Shown here piece by piece: positions 43,655 through 51,956 of a stretch of DNA of 64,000 bases. The translations under genes and the position numbers were made by a program. The DNA is from Lachnospiraceae bacterium (lineage in GTDB: Bacteria; Bacillota; Clostridia; Lachnospirales; Lachnospiraceae), in NCBI GenBank assembly GCA_017483735.1, contig JAFUVF010000058.1, forward strand, positions 85,001-149,000, given 5' to 3'. The notes beneath the pieces are model-generated. The model was given only the letters and a program-made list of their open reading frames with translations, made no database searches and had not been told where the DNA came from. Numbering within the stretch: position 1 is the stretch's first letter; each line of letters opens with the position of its first letter.

Positions 43655-45574
43655 ATGGCAAAGGCTGCGGCAAAGCATCTTGAGAAGATTTTTATATCGG
43701 ATGATGATATGTATCTATTTGGGCAGGGGACCCATTATGATATATACAAGAAATTAGGGGCACACCTTTCTGAGGAAAACGGAGAGAAGGGTGTGTATTT
43801 TGCAGTTTGGGCGCCCAACGCCACGGCAGTACATGTTGTGGGTAATTTTAACTCATGGAACGAGGAATCCCACCCTATGGAGAAGCTGGGTGAGGTAGGA
43901 ATATGGGGGCTCTTTATTCCGGGACTTAAGGACGGCGAGGTATACAAATATCTCATAACCGCTTGGGACGGAAGGAAGCTGTACAAGGCAGATCCTTATG
44001 CAAGCTATGCGGAGCTTCGTCCGGGCACCGCTTCCATCGTGTATGATTTGTCAGGCTTTGCATGGAAGGATGATGCATGGATGGCGGAGAGGGATAAAAA
44101 GGATCCCAACAAGGAGCCTATGGCAATCTATGAATGCCATATGGGCTCGTTTATGAAGCATCCCGATGGAACGGAGGACGGCTTCTATAATTATCGTGAA
44201 TTCGCAAAAAGGATTGTTGAATATTTAAAGGAGATGAAATACACCCATGTGGAGCTTATGGGTATTTCCGAGCATCCCTTTGACGGCTCATGGGGATATC
44301 AGGTTACCGGCTATTATGCTCCCACCTCCAGATACGGGACTCCGAAGGACTTTATGTATCTTGTGAACGAGCTTCACAAGGCGGGAGTGGGCGTCATTCT
44401 GGACTGGGTGCCTGCGCATTTCTGCCCGGATGCCTTCGGTCTTGCCGAATTTGACGGAAGGTGCATCTACGAGCATCCCGACCCAAGAAGGGGAGAGCAT
44501 CCCGACTGGGGTACCAAAATCTTTAATTTCGGAAAGCCCGAGGTCAAAAATTTCCTTATAGCAAATGTGCTGTACTGGCTTAGGGAATTTCATGTAGACG
44601 GAATAAGAGTCGATGCCGTGGCATCAATGCTCTATCTCGACTACGGAAAGCAGGATGGGCAGTGGCTTCCCAATGAAAACGGCGGAAACGAAAATCTTGA
44701 TGCCATTGTTTTCTTCCAGCATATGAATTCCGTGGTAAGAGGAACATATCCCGGATTCCTTACAATTGCCGAGGAATCCACCGCATGGCCAAAGGTTACA
44801 TCGGACATAGGTACGGATGGACTTGGCTTTGCTTTCAAGTGGAATATGGGCTGGATGCATGATTTCTGTGAGTATATGAAGTTAGACCCCATGTTCAGGA
44901 AGGGAGACCATTACGGTCTTACCTTTGCCATGACCTACAATGACAGCGAAAACTATATCCTGCCCCTGTCACATGATGAGGTTGTGCACCTTAAGTGTTC
45001 AATGGTAAATAAAATGCCGGGCTATCAGGTGGATAAATATGCAAATCTTCGTGTAGGCTATACATATATGTTCGGACATTGCGGGAAAAAGCTCCTTTTC
45101 ATGGGTCAGGAATTTGGACAGGAGAGGGAGTGGAGCGAGGCGAGAGAGCTTGACTGGTTCCTTTTGGGAGAACGCTACAACAAAGGGCTTCAGGATTATA
45201 TGAAGGAGCTTTTGGAGCTTTACAGAAAGACACCTGCGCTGTATGAGAATGACAACAACTGGCTTTCCTTTGAATGGATGAATGCTGATGATTCCGACAG
45301 GAGCACCTATTCCTTCATCAGAAAGAGTGCGGACGGGAAAAACAACCTGCTCTTTGTCATGAATCTTACCCCTATGAAATGGGAGAAATACAGGGTTCCG
45401 GTTCCGAAGAAAAAGAAGTATAAGCTCTTACTCAATTCCGACGAGGAGCGTTTCGGAGGCTTCGGAAACAAGATTCCTTCGGAGATAGCTGCGGAGGCGG
45501 TGGAGTGCCATTTCCATGATTACTCAATGGTATTTGATCTTCCTCCTTATACGGCAGCAATATTTAAGTACTAA
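43655..45574 (+). CDS. glgB: 1,4-alpha-glucan branching enzyme
   Basis: This gene encodes 639 residues of a GH13 enzyme that adds alpha-1,6 branches to glycogen. An N-terminal CBM48 domain (VYFAVWAPNATAVHVVGNFNSW) precedes the catalytic barrel with ILDWVPAHF, the nucleophile Asp in DGIRVDAVASMLYLDY, the acid Glu in IAEESTAWP, and LPLSHDEVVH. A beta-sandwich ends the chain. The ribosome site is GAGGAGAA. It follows the 1079-residue protein by 14 bases, so the two are probably co-transcribed. No other glycogen gene is in the window. Confidence 0.96.
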   Translation: MAKAAAKHLEKIFISDDDMYLFGQGTHYDIYKKLGAHLSEENGEKGVYFAVWAPNATAVHVVGNFNSWNEESHPMEKLGEVGIWGLFIPGLKDGEVYKYLITAWDGRKLYKADPYASYAELRPGTASIVYDLSGFAWKDDAWMAERDKKDPNKEPMAIYECHMGSFMKHPDGTEDGFYNYREFAKRIVEYLKEMKYTHVELMGISEHPFDGSWGYQVTGYYAPTSRYGTPKDFMYLVNELHKAGVGVILDWVPAHFCPDAFGLAEFDGRCIYEHPDPRRGEHPDWGTKIFNFGKPEVKNFLIANVLYWLREFHVDGIRVDAVASMLYLDYGKQDGQWLPNENGGNENLDAIVFFQHMNSVVRGTYPGFLTIAEESTAWPKVTSDIGTDGLGFAFKWNMGWMHDFCEYMKLDPMFRKGDHYGLTFAMTYNDSENYILPLSHDEVVHLKCSMVNKMPGYQVDKYANLRVGYTYMFGHCGKKLLFMGQEFGQEREWSEARELDWFLLGERYNKGLQDYMKELLELYRKTPALYENDNNWLSFEWMNADDSDRSTYSFIRKSADGKNNLLFVMNLTPMKWEKYRVPVPKKKKYKLLLNSDEERFGGFGNKIPSEIAAEAVECHFHDYSMVFDLPPYTAAIFKY

Positions 45575-45600
45575 AGTAAATTGAAGCTTTGACCGAAATA
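45572..45600 (+). promoter_or_regulatory. candidate sigma-28 (flagellar) promoter
   Basis: TAAAGTAA (45572-45579) and CCGAAATA (45593-45600) resemble the flagellar sigma factor consensus TAAA...GCCGATAA with the spacing one base longer than usual. It overlaps the glgB stop codon and precedes the flagellar genes. A hairpin lies between it and the next start codon. Confidence 0.35.
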
Positions 45601-45636
45601 AAAGGTGAGTGCCGGTGTGAGTGCTCGCCTTTTCTA
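45601..45636 (+). terminator. intrinsic terminator after glgB
   Basis: AAAGGTGAG pairs with CTCGCCTTT across a G-rich loop and is followed by TTTT, 26 bases after the glgB stop. Confidence 0.65.
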
Positions 45637-45657
45637 TATAAAAACGGAGAATACTAA

Positions 45658-48528
45658 ATGAGAATAAGCTTTAATCAAAATGATCTGAGCAATACAGCCT
45701 TTAAGACTGTTGAAAACGGGGTAAAGGACAATGCGGTAAGTACTGCAAGGCTTACCGGAAATAAGAAAAACGTTAATATTGCGGCGGCGGATTTTGTAAA
45801 GGGAGAGGACTTTGATCCGCTCAATACCAATCCCGACGGCAAAAAGAAGAAGTCAATAGTCGAGCTTCAGAAAGAAGCCGAAAATATGGATGTTTCCGTC
45901 CAGCAGAATTATATGACGGTAATGTCAAATATCTTGTCTGACGAGGATTACGAGAAGCTTTCGGAGGATGGCTTCGATATGTCTGAAATGGGCACCGCTG
46001 AGACCGTCACGATTGTGGATAAGATAAAGGCGGAGATGGCAAAATCGGGCCAGATAGTTGAGGGCTTCAATGATGATCTTGATTCGGATGTGCTTACGGA
46101 TGTTTTTGGGAGTGAGGTTCTTGCCAGAAATATAGAAAAATCCTTTAAGGAAGCGGATATTCCGCTGACGGATGAGAATATATCCGATGTGGCAAAGGCA
46201 TGGGAGTATGCAAAGAGTCTGGAGTTACCGGATGATAATACTATGGCGTATATGCTTGATAATGAGCTTTCCCCGGAAATATGGAATATGTATGTTGCGC
46301 AGAATTCCGGTATGACAGCATATTCTGGAAGCGGAGCGGCTTCATATCAGGATTTGGAAGCGCTTAAAGGTCAGATAGACAAGGTTATTGAGGCCAGCAA
46401 TCTTCCTGTTAATGATGAGAGCAGAAGAGTTGCAGAATGGATGCTTTCAAACGGCCTTCCACTCACGAGGGAGTCCCTGGACAACTATAATGAGATCTCG
46501 ACCGTAAGGATTCCGGTGGAGGAGGAGAAATTCGCAAAGGAGGCGGCACAGGCACTGTCCATCGGAAAGAGTGCCATACATGCGAATCTTTCGGAGCTGC
46601 CCCATAAGAATATATACGAGCAGGCAAACTCTGCTTTACAATACTATAATGATGATTCGAACTTTAAAGATTTGCCTCAGGGGACTGAAGCCAGGATCAA
46701 ATTGGAGGAGATACGTTTGCGCATGACTGCGGAGGTAAACGTAAAGCTCATAAAGAGCGGATTTTCCATTGATACTGCTCCTATGGAGGAGCTTCTCAGA
46801 GAATTGAGGAAGGCAGAATATGAGGTTGCGGACAGTCTGTTTTCCAACAGGCCGGATTCAGTCGAAAAGTATGAGACCTTTACGGAAGCAAACAGGATAA
46901 TAGATGAATTACCTACACTTCCTGCGGCGGTTCTGGGCGGCTTTGCAGTAAGGACTACAGAGACCACGCTTTTAAGCTTCCATGCGGAGGGTGTTGCCTT
47001 AAAAGCTACATACGAACGTGCGGGAGAATCCTACGAGGCGCTGATGACAAGACCGGACAGGGAATACGGCGATTCCATCAAAAAGGCATTTGCCAATGTG
47101 GATGATATTGTGTCAGATCTTGGATATGAGCTTAATGAAGAAAATCGAAAGGCGGTCAGGATATTGGGCTACAACAGCATGGAAATGACTGCTGAAAATA
47201 TCGACAGAGTTGCTGCGGCGGATGAAAAAGTAAAAACAGTTGTGGAGAAAATGACGCCTGCCGTAACACTTAAAATGATAAGGGACGGTATAAATCCTCT
47301 CGAGGCGAGCTTTGATGAGCTCAACGAGTACTTTGACAACACAGAGGAAAGCTTTGCGGAAAGCAGTGAGAAGTATAGCAGATTTCTCTACAATCTTGAA
47401 AGGAATAATGAGATCTCGGAGCAGGAGAGGGATGCATATGTGGGTATATACAGAATGCTCAGGCAAATCGAAAAATCCGACGGCGCAGCAGTGGGGGCAT
47501 TGGTAAATGCGCAGGCAGAGCTTAATTTCGAAAACCTTATGTCTGCGGTAAGGAGCTCAAAGAATAAGGGTATTGATGTAAAGCTTTCGGATGCCTTCGG
47601 AACCGTTAAGGAGCTTATCAAAAACGGAAAGAGCATAACCGAGGAGATTGCAAAGGGCTTTGTAAAAAATGTGGATGATGTTATAAGCGAGTTTACCGAA
47701 ATAAAGGAGATTACAAGGGAATATTATAAGGAAGAGCTGGAAAGGGCAAGACAGGCAGCCTCCGTAAGGGAATCTTCCGCAGAGCTTTTGCGGCGTGGAG
47801 AGATAGACGAGACGGCAGAAAATCTTCTGGCGGCACAGGAGCTTCTCTATCCGGAGGAAAGTATTTTTTCAAAGCTTGACAAAAGACACAAAAGAGACAG
47901 GGAGAACCCTGAACGGCATATTCCCGATATGTCGGAAAGGCTTGATGATGTCGATGCCTTTAAGGAAGAGTATAATGAGCTTATAGAAGGCATCAGTAAG
48001 GAGATAGAGGACAGTATCCTGTATGAGAATGGAAGTATTGATGTGCGCAATATGAAGCTTATGCACAAGCAGCTCTCTATAGCAAAAGTAGTATCCGACA
48101 GGGAGGACTATGTGATTCCCATGTATATAGGGGAGGAGCTGTCACAGGTTCATCTGACGATAGACAATCGCTCTGCGGGACAGGGAAGTGTATACATAGA
48201 TGCGAAAATCGGCGAAAGTATGAATCTGGAAGGAAGATTTTCTGTTAGCAGAGGCGAGCTGTACGGGGCAGTTACAGGAAATTTGCCTCCGGAGGTTATG
48301 GATATCGGAAAACTTGCCGATATATTCACTGAACGCATTGAAAATAGTCAGTCCGCAATAGGCAAAATAAAGGTGGATACCATAGCAGTTGTAGACAAAA
48401 GGACATTTTCGGGAATGCAGGTTGGCACGGATGCCACGGACGATTCAGAAGGAGCTGAAAACAGGGAACTGTTCGAATTGGCAAAGATATTTTTAAACAC
48501 TATCAAAGAGGTGAAAAATGAGAATTAA
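45658..48528 (+). CDS. large flagellar-locus protein, FliK/DUF6240-like
   Basis: This gene encodes 956 residues, without signal peptide or membrane segment, largely helical and acidic. The last 150 residues (VIPMYIGEELSQVHLTIDNRSAGQGSVYIDAKIG, then GRFSVSRGELYGAVTGN) recall the C-terminal domain of flagellar hook-length control proteins of the FliK type, a beta-rich unit that senses hook completion. I recall similar proteins in Lachnospiraceae under DUF6240; I could not check. Its stop lies 11 bases inside the flagellin gene, so the two are translationally linked. The repeated pattern of ~60-residue helical segments (motif like ENI..V..A) could be a spacing ruler. Function remains inferred. 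Confidence 0.7.
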   Translation: MRISFNQNDLSNTAFKTVENGVKDNAVSTARLTGNKKNVNIAAADFVKGEDFDPLNTNPDGKKKKSIVELQKEAENMDVSVQQNYMTVMSNILSDEDYEKLSEDGFDMSEMGTAETVTIVDKIKAEMAKSGQIVEGFNDDLDSDVLTDVFGSEVLARNIEKSFKEADIPLTDENISDVAKAWEYAKSLELPDDNTMAYMLDNELSPEIWNMYVAQNSGMTAYSGSGAASYQDLEALKGQIDKVIEASNLPVNDESRRVAEWMLSNGLPLTRESLDNYNEISTVRIPVEEEKFAKEAAQALSIGKSAIHANLSELPHKNIYEQANSALQYYNDDSNFKDLPQGTEARIKLEEIRLRMTAEVNVKLIKSGFSIDTAPMEELLRELRKAEYEVADSLFSNRPDSVEKYETFTEANRIIDELPTLPAAVLGGFAVRTTETTLLSFHAEGVALKATYERAGESYEALMTRPDREYGDSIKKAFANVDDIVSDLGYELNEENRKAVRILGYNSMEMTAENIDRVAAADEKVKTVVEKMTPAVTLKMIRDGINPLEASFDELNEYFDNTEESFAESSEKYSRFLYNLERNNEISEQERDAYVGIYRMLRQIEKSDGAAVGALVNAQAELNFENLMSAVRSSKNKGIDVKLSDAFGTVKELIKNGKSITEEIAKGFVKNVDDVISEFTEIKEITREYYKEELERARQAASVRESSAELLRRGEIDETAENLLAAQELLYPEESIFSKLDKRHKRDRENPERHIPDMSERLDDVDAFKEEYNELIEGISKEIEDSILYENGSIDVRNMKLMHKQLSIAKVVSDREDYVIPMYIGEELSQVHLTIDNRSAGQGSVYIDAKIGESMNLEGRFSVSRGELYGAVTGNLPPEVMDIGKLADIFTERIENSQSAIGKIKVDTIAVVDKRTFSGMQVGTDATDDSEGAENRELFELAKIFLNTIKEVKNEN

Positions 48529-49690
48529 TTACAACGTGTCAGCAATGCTTTCCAACAACGCACTGGCAAACAGCGATAAAAAGCTTGCCGCATCATTACA
48601 GAGGCTTTCTACCGGTTTGAAGGTAAACAGGGCCAAGGACAATCCTGCGGGGTTAGCAATGTCAAAGAGAATGAACGCCCAGATAGAGGGTGTGAATATG
48701 GCGAGCCAGAATTCAAGCGATGGAATTTCGGTAATAGAGATAGCCGACGGAGCTCTGTCAGAGGTTGCCGATATGCTCCAGAGAATGAATGAGTTATGCG
48801 TCAAGGCTGCCAACGGAACGGCTACAACCGGTGACAGAGAGATCATACAGAAAGAGATTGATCAGCTTAAGACCGAGATTGGGCGTGTGTCAAAGACTAC
48901 ACAGTTTAACGGTCAGAATCTTCTTGACGGGAGCTTCGGGAGAAAGGGCTTTGCCGATGATGCAAGAGTAAAGGTAAGTGAGATTTCGGATGATGTTCCG
49001 GCAAAGCAGTATAAGATATCCTCGCTTACATTTACAAAAGCTACAGTGGATGGAGTGACCTCATATGCCATCAACCCCGGAGATCTGGTGTTGGACAAGG
49101 CGGCAGGCAGCGATACGGCATTCCCGTCGCAGATAAACGAGAACAACTGCACTATAATTGACGGTATACTCAATATAAGAGGCGAGGGCAGCGAGGAGTT
49201 TAATATAAAGCTTGATGTCAGCGGACTGCTTCCCGATCCTTCTGCTGAGAACGGTACAGGAACCATTAGTGATTTTACTATAGACGTGCTCGATATAGGC
49301 GCAATGCGTTTGCAGATTGGAGCAAATGAGAGTCAGGTGCTGGAGATAAATATTCCCGATCTGAACCTTAAGAATTACGGGATAGAGGATTTGAGAGTAA
49401 CAACGGAGGAAGCTGCAAAGGACGGAATGGATCGCATTAAGAATGCCATAAACTACCTTTCGGATGTGAGGAGCCGTCTCGGAGCTTATCAGAACAGACT
49501 TGAGCATACAATAAGCAGTCTTGATATTACGGAAGAAAATATGACAGCAGCATATTCAAGAATAATGGATGTTGATATGGCGGAGGAAATGACACAGTAT
49601 TCCACGCTTCAGGTTATGACACAGGCAGGAACGTCGATGCTGGCTCAGGCAAACGAAAGACCGTCCACCGTATTGCAGCTGCTACAGTAG
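48518..49690 (+). CDS. flagellin
   Basis: This gene encodes 390 residues. The N-terminal D0/D1 domain (MRINYNVSAMLSNNALANSD, KLAASLQRLSTGLKVNRAKDNPAGLAMS) and the C-terminal D1/D0 domain (TEENMTAAYSRIMDVDMAEEMTQYSTLQVMTQAGTSMLAQAN) are canonical; the middle (about 155-290) is the variable surface domain. There is no signal peptide, as expected for export by the flagellar type III apparatus. GAGGTGAAAA lies ahead of the ATG, inside the previous gene. FliS, its probable chaperone, is encoded 14 bases downstream. Confidence 0.93.
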   Translation: MRINYNVSAMLSNNALANSDKKLAASLQRLSTGLKVNRAKDNPAGLAMSKRMNAQIEGVNMASQNSSDGISVIEIADGALSEVADMLQRMNELCVKAANGTATTGDREIIQKEIDQLKTEIGRVSKTTQFNGQNLLDGSFGRKGFADDARVKVSEISDDVPAKQYKISSLTFTKATVDGVTSYAINPGDLVLDKAAGSDTAFPSQINENNCTIIDGILNIRGEGSEEFNIKLDVSGLLPDPSAENGTGTISDFTIDVLDIGAMRLQIGANESQVLEINIPDLNLKNYGIEDLRVTTEEAAKDGMDRIKNAINYLSDVRSRLGAYQNRLEHTISSLDITEENMTAAYSRIMDVDMAEEMTQYSTLQVMTQAGTSMLAQANERPSTVLQLLQ

Positions 49691-49704
49691 CATGAGGAAA
49701 GAAT

Positions 49705-50184
49705 ATGACGGATGAATTGAAGCAGGAGTTCACACTCAGGATAACGCAGGCTAATTCCACGGAATTGGTGGTAATCCTCTACGAGATGCTGGATATATAT
49801 CTCGGAGAGGGAGAGCTTGCGCATGCTAACGGGGACAGACCCGGTTTCAGAGAGGCGATACGCAAATCCAGAGCCGTTATAAACGAATTGCTCCATTCTC
49901 TTAATCTGAATTATACACCTGCACCGGAGCTTATGCAGCTGTATCTGTTCTGCATAAAAAGATTGGCGGTATGCGAGGTAAAGAATGAAGCTGACTGCTT
50001 TGATGAGATCAGAAAGATAATCATTCCATTAAAGGAGGCCTATTCCCAGATATCCACCGAGAATAAAGGAGGTCCAGTGATGAACAACTCCGAAGCAATA
50101 TATTCGGGACTGACCTACGGCAAGAATCAGATGACGGTGGATGCTCCCAGCGGTGCGTCCTTTAACAGAGGATATAAGGTCTGA
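49705..50184 (+). CDS. fliS: FliS-like flagellin chaperone
   Basis: This gene encodes 159 residues. Residues 1-120 form a four-helix bundle resembling FliS (LVVILYEMLDIYL, AIRKSRAVINELLHSLNLNY, LYLFCIKRLAVCEVKNEADCFDEIRKIIIPLKEAY). FliS binds flagellin in the cytoplasm and stops it polymerising early. About 40 extra residues at the C-terminus (after STENKGG) are polar and disordered, longer than the usual FliS of about 125 residues. It comes straight after flagellin with its own GAGGAAAG site. Confidence 0.82.
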   Translation: MTDELKQEFTLRITQANSTELVVILYEMLDIYLGEGELAHANGDRPGFREAIRKSRAVINELLHSLNLNYTPAPELMQLYLFCIKRLAVCEVKNEADCFDEIRKIIIPLKEAYSQISTENKGGPVMNNSEAIYSGLTYGKNQMTVDAPSGASFNRGYKV

Positions 50185-50221
50185 GGGGCATTTTACCCCT
50201 AAAATTCACGAAACGTAAATT

Positions 50222-50255
50222 AGCAGATGTCGACAAAAAACGGCATCTGTTTTTG
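50222..50255 (+). terminator. intrinsic terminator after fliS
   Basis: CAGATG (50224-50229, extended by CG) pairs with CATCTG (50244-50249) and is followed by TTTTTG. It separates flagellar genes from the tad operon. Confidence 0.8.
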
Positions 50256-50294
50256 TATATAATGCACGAAAAAAATTTTTTTCATAAAAAGCTC

Positions 50295-50323
50295 TTGCAT
50301 TTATTTTTTTCAAAGCATATAAT
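50295..50323 (+). promoter_or_regulatory. promoter of the tad operon
   Basis: TTGCAT (50295-50300), a 17-base spacer and perfect TATAAT (50318-50323) lie 123 bases ahead of the first tad gene. The leader contains three hairpins: 50347-50364 (CAATGCT/AGCATTG), 50370-50385 and 50388-50402 (GGACGGATCGTCC). I match no known riboswitch to it. Confidence 0.75.
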
Positions 50324-50445
50324 TCGGTTTACAAGATTTCGCTTCAATGCTTTTTAGCATTGTCAGAGAAATTCAAATTTCAAGAAGGACGGATCGTCCG
50401 GTTATCGAAAAAAGGAATTATGCGATGTAAAGGAGATGGTATTTT

Positions 50446-50949
50446 TTGCTGTATCTTTTATTGGGCTTATTTGTGGTCTGCTTTTTTGACTACAAATACG
50501 GGAAAATCCCTAATCCCTCCGTGCTTCTCCTCGCACTAGGGGCAGTTGCAGCTGCCTTCATCAAAGGAGGAGTCCTGACAATATCAGAGATGATAATGAA
50601 CGGGATAATTGTAGGAATGATATTCTTTCCGGTATTCAGAATAGGAGCATTGGGCGCAGGGGACGTGAAGCTGTTGACAGTCTGTGCAATGTATTTTGAG
50701 GGTAATGAAGTAACGGATTTTATTTTTATAACCTTTCTTGCCGCAGCCGGCTTCGCCGCCATAAGGATGGCGGTAAAGAGAGAGTTTCGGGAACGCTTGG
50801 AGAAGCTTATTGGCTACATTAGAAACTGCGCATTGAGCGGCAGAATCGGATTGTATAACGAAAACAGAAAGGAACTGAGAAAGCATGGCGTCTGCATGGC
50901 GGGACCCGCACTTATAGGAGTCATGTGCAAGCTGGGAGGATTATTTTGA
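50446..50949 (+). CDS. tadV: prepilin peptidase, TadV/CpaA type
   Basis: This gene encodes 167 residues with about five membrane segments. The two catalytic Asp motifs of A24 aspartic peptidases are present: FDYKYGKIPN and the GxGD-type LGAGDVKLL. It cleaves the short leader of Flp pilin and TadE/F pseudopilins. The start is TTG at 50446 with AGGAG 10 bases upstream; no in-frame ATG is near. It opens a run of twelve overlapping or tightly spaced genes. Confidence 0.88.
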   Translation: MLYLLLGLFVVCFFDYKYGKIPNPSVLLLALGAVAAAFIKGGVLTISEMIMNGIIVGMIFFPVFRIGALGAGDVKLLTVCAMYFEGNEVTDFIFITFLAAAGFAAIRMAVKREFRERLEKLIGYIRNCALSGRIGLYNENRKELRKHGVCMAGPALIGVMCKLGGLF

Positions 50950-51956
50950 AAAATAATAACAAGATAATGGTGCTGTTTGACACCGAGAAGGAATATGCGG
51001 AGATTATGGGCGAATATCTCAAAAAGAACAAAACTCTTGGCTGGGATGTGCACATATATTCGGATGAGGAAGAGTTTGCCAACAATGAACGCAGCGAAGA
51101 TATCGCATTGCTTCTGGTAAGTGAGAAGGCATACTCGGAGAGGATAGGAGAGATCCCGGAGGAGCGTCTTATTATACTTTCCGAGGAGGGACTTTTGAGA
51201 AACGAAAGGGTAAGATATGTGGACAAGTATATGCGGGCGGATGATGTCCTCAAAGAGGTGCTTCTTATTTATCTCGATATTGAGGGAGAGGAGATAAAGC
51301 TGCATCAGAAAATAAAAAATAAAGGCACAAAGCTTATAGGCTTTTATTCTCCGGTACACAGATGTCTCCAGACAGGGATGGCTTTTACTCTGGGAAGTAT
51401 GCTGGCTGAGGAGTTCAGAACACTATATTTGAACTTTGAATGCTATCCCGGATACGCTCTGCTGGCATCGACCGACGGACGGAAGGATTTGTCGGATTTA
51501 TTGTACTTTATGCATGAAAATAAAGAAAGATTTATTTTGAGGCTGAAAACAGTTGTGCTAAAGAGCGGAGGTCTTGATTATATCCCGTCGATGCGCACCA
51601 TGCAGAATCTGATGGCAGTAGACAGGACAGAGTGGATAAGCCTCATGGAGATGCTTGCGGAAAGCAGCGAGTACGACTACATAGTACTGGATCTGTCCGA
51701 AGGTGTGAACGGGTTGTTTGATGTTCTAAAGCTTTGCTACAGGATATTCACAGTAACGGAAAAGGATGTCAGGGCGGAAAGCAAGCTGTTTAACTATGAG
51801 GAAACGCTTTTGATGTATGAATGCGGGGATGTAAAGGACAGAACTGTACATATCGAAAATCCCCGGATAAAAAGGCTTCCAGAGGATATCGGTATGTATG
51901 ACAAGAGCGAGCTTGCAGAGTATATAAGGAGGAATATTTGGGAAAAATGCCTGTGA
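50946..51956 (+). CDS. tadZ: TadZ/CpaE-like protein with degenerate P-loop
   Basis: This gene encodes 336 residues: an N-terminal receiver-like domain (about 1-115) and a C-terminal ParA/MinD-like ATPase domain. Where related TadZ proteins have a Walker A box, this one reads YSPVHRCLQTGMAFTLG: the Gly and Lys that grip ATP are gone. The Walker B-like strand YDYIVLDLSEG is kept. TadZ/CpaE places the pilus machine at a cell pole. Start is TTG 50946, which overlaps the previous stop; GGGAGGA lies 5 bases upstream. The last bases overlap the tadA start. Confidence 0.78.
   Translation: MKNNNKIMVLFDTEKEYAEIMGEYLKKNKTLGWDVHIYSDEEEFANNERSEDIALLLVSEKAYSERIGEIPEERLIILSEEGLLRNERVRYVDKYMRADDVLKEVLLIYLDIEGEEIKLHQKIKNKGTKLIGFYSPVHRCLQTGMAFTLGSMLAEEFRTLYLNFECYPGYALLASTDGRKDLSDLLYFMHENKERFILRLKTVVLKSGGLDYIPSMRTMQNLMAVDRTEWISLMEMLAESSEYDYIVLDLSEGVNGLFDVLKLCYRIFTVTEKDVRAESKLFNYEETLLMYECGDVKDRTVHIENPRIKRLPEDIGMYDKSELAEYIRRNIWEKCL

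Noticed and set aside
45601..45636. Hairpin after glgB as a regulatory leader of the flagellar genes
   Set aside because: Its T-run and position fit a glgB terminator; the sigma-28 type match upstream is too weak to prefer the alternative.
50324..50445. Cyclic-di-GMP riboswitch ahead of the tad operon
   Set aside because: The core bases of that class are not seen; only generic hairpins are present.
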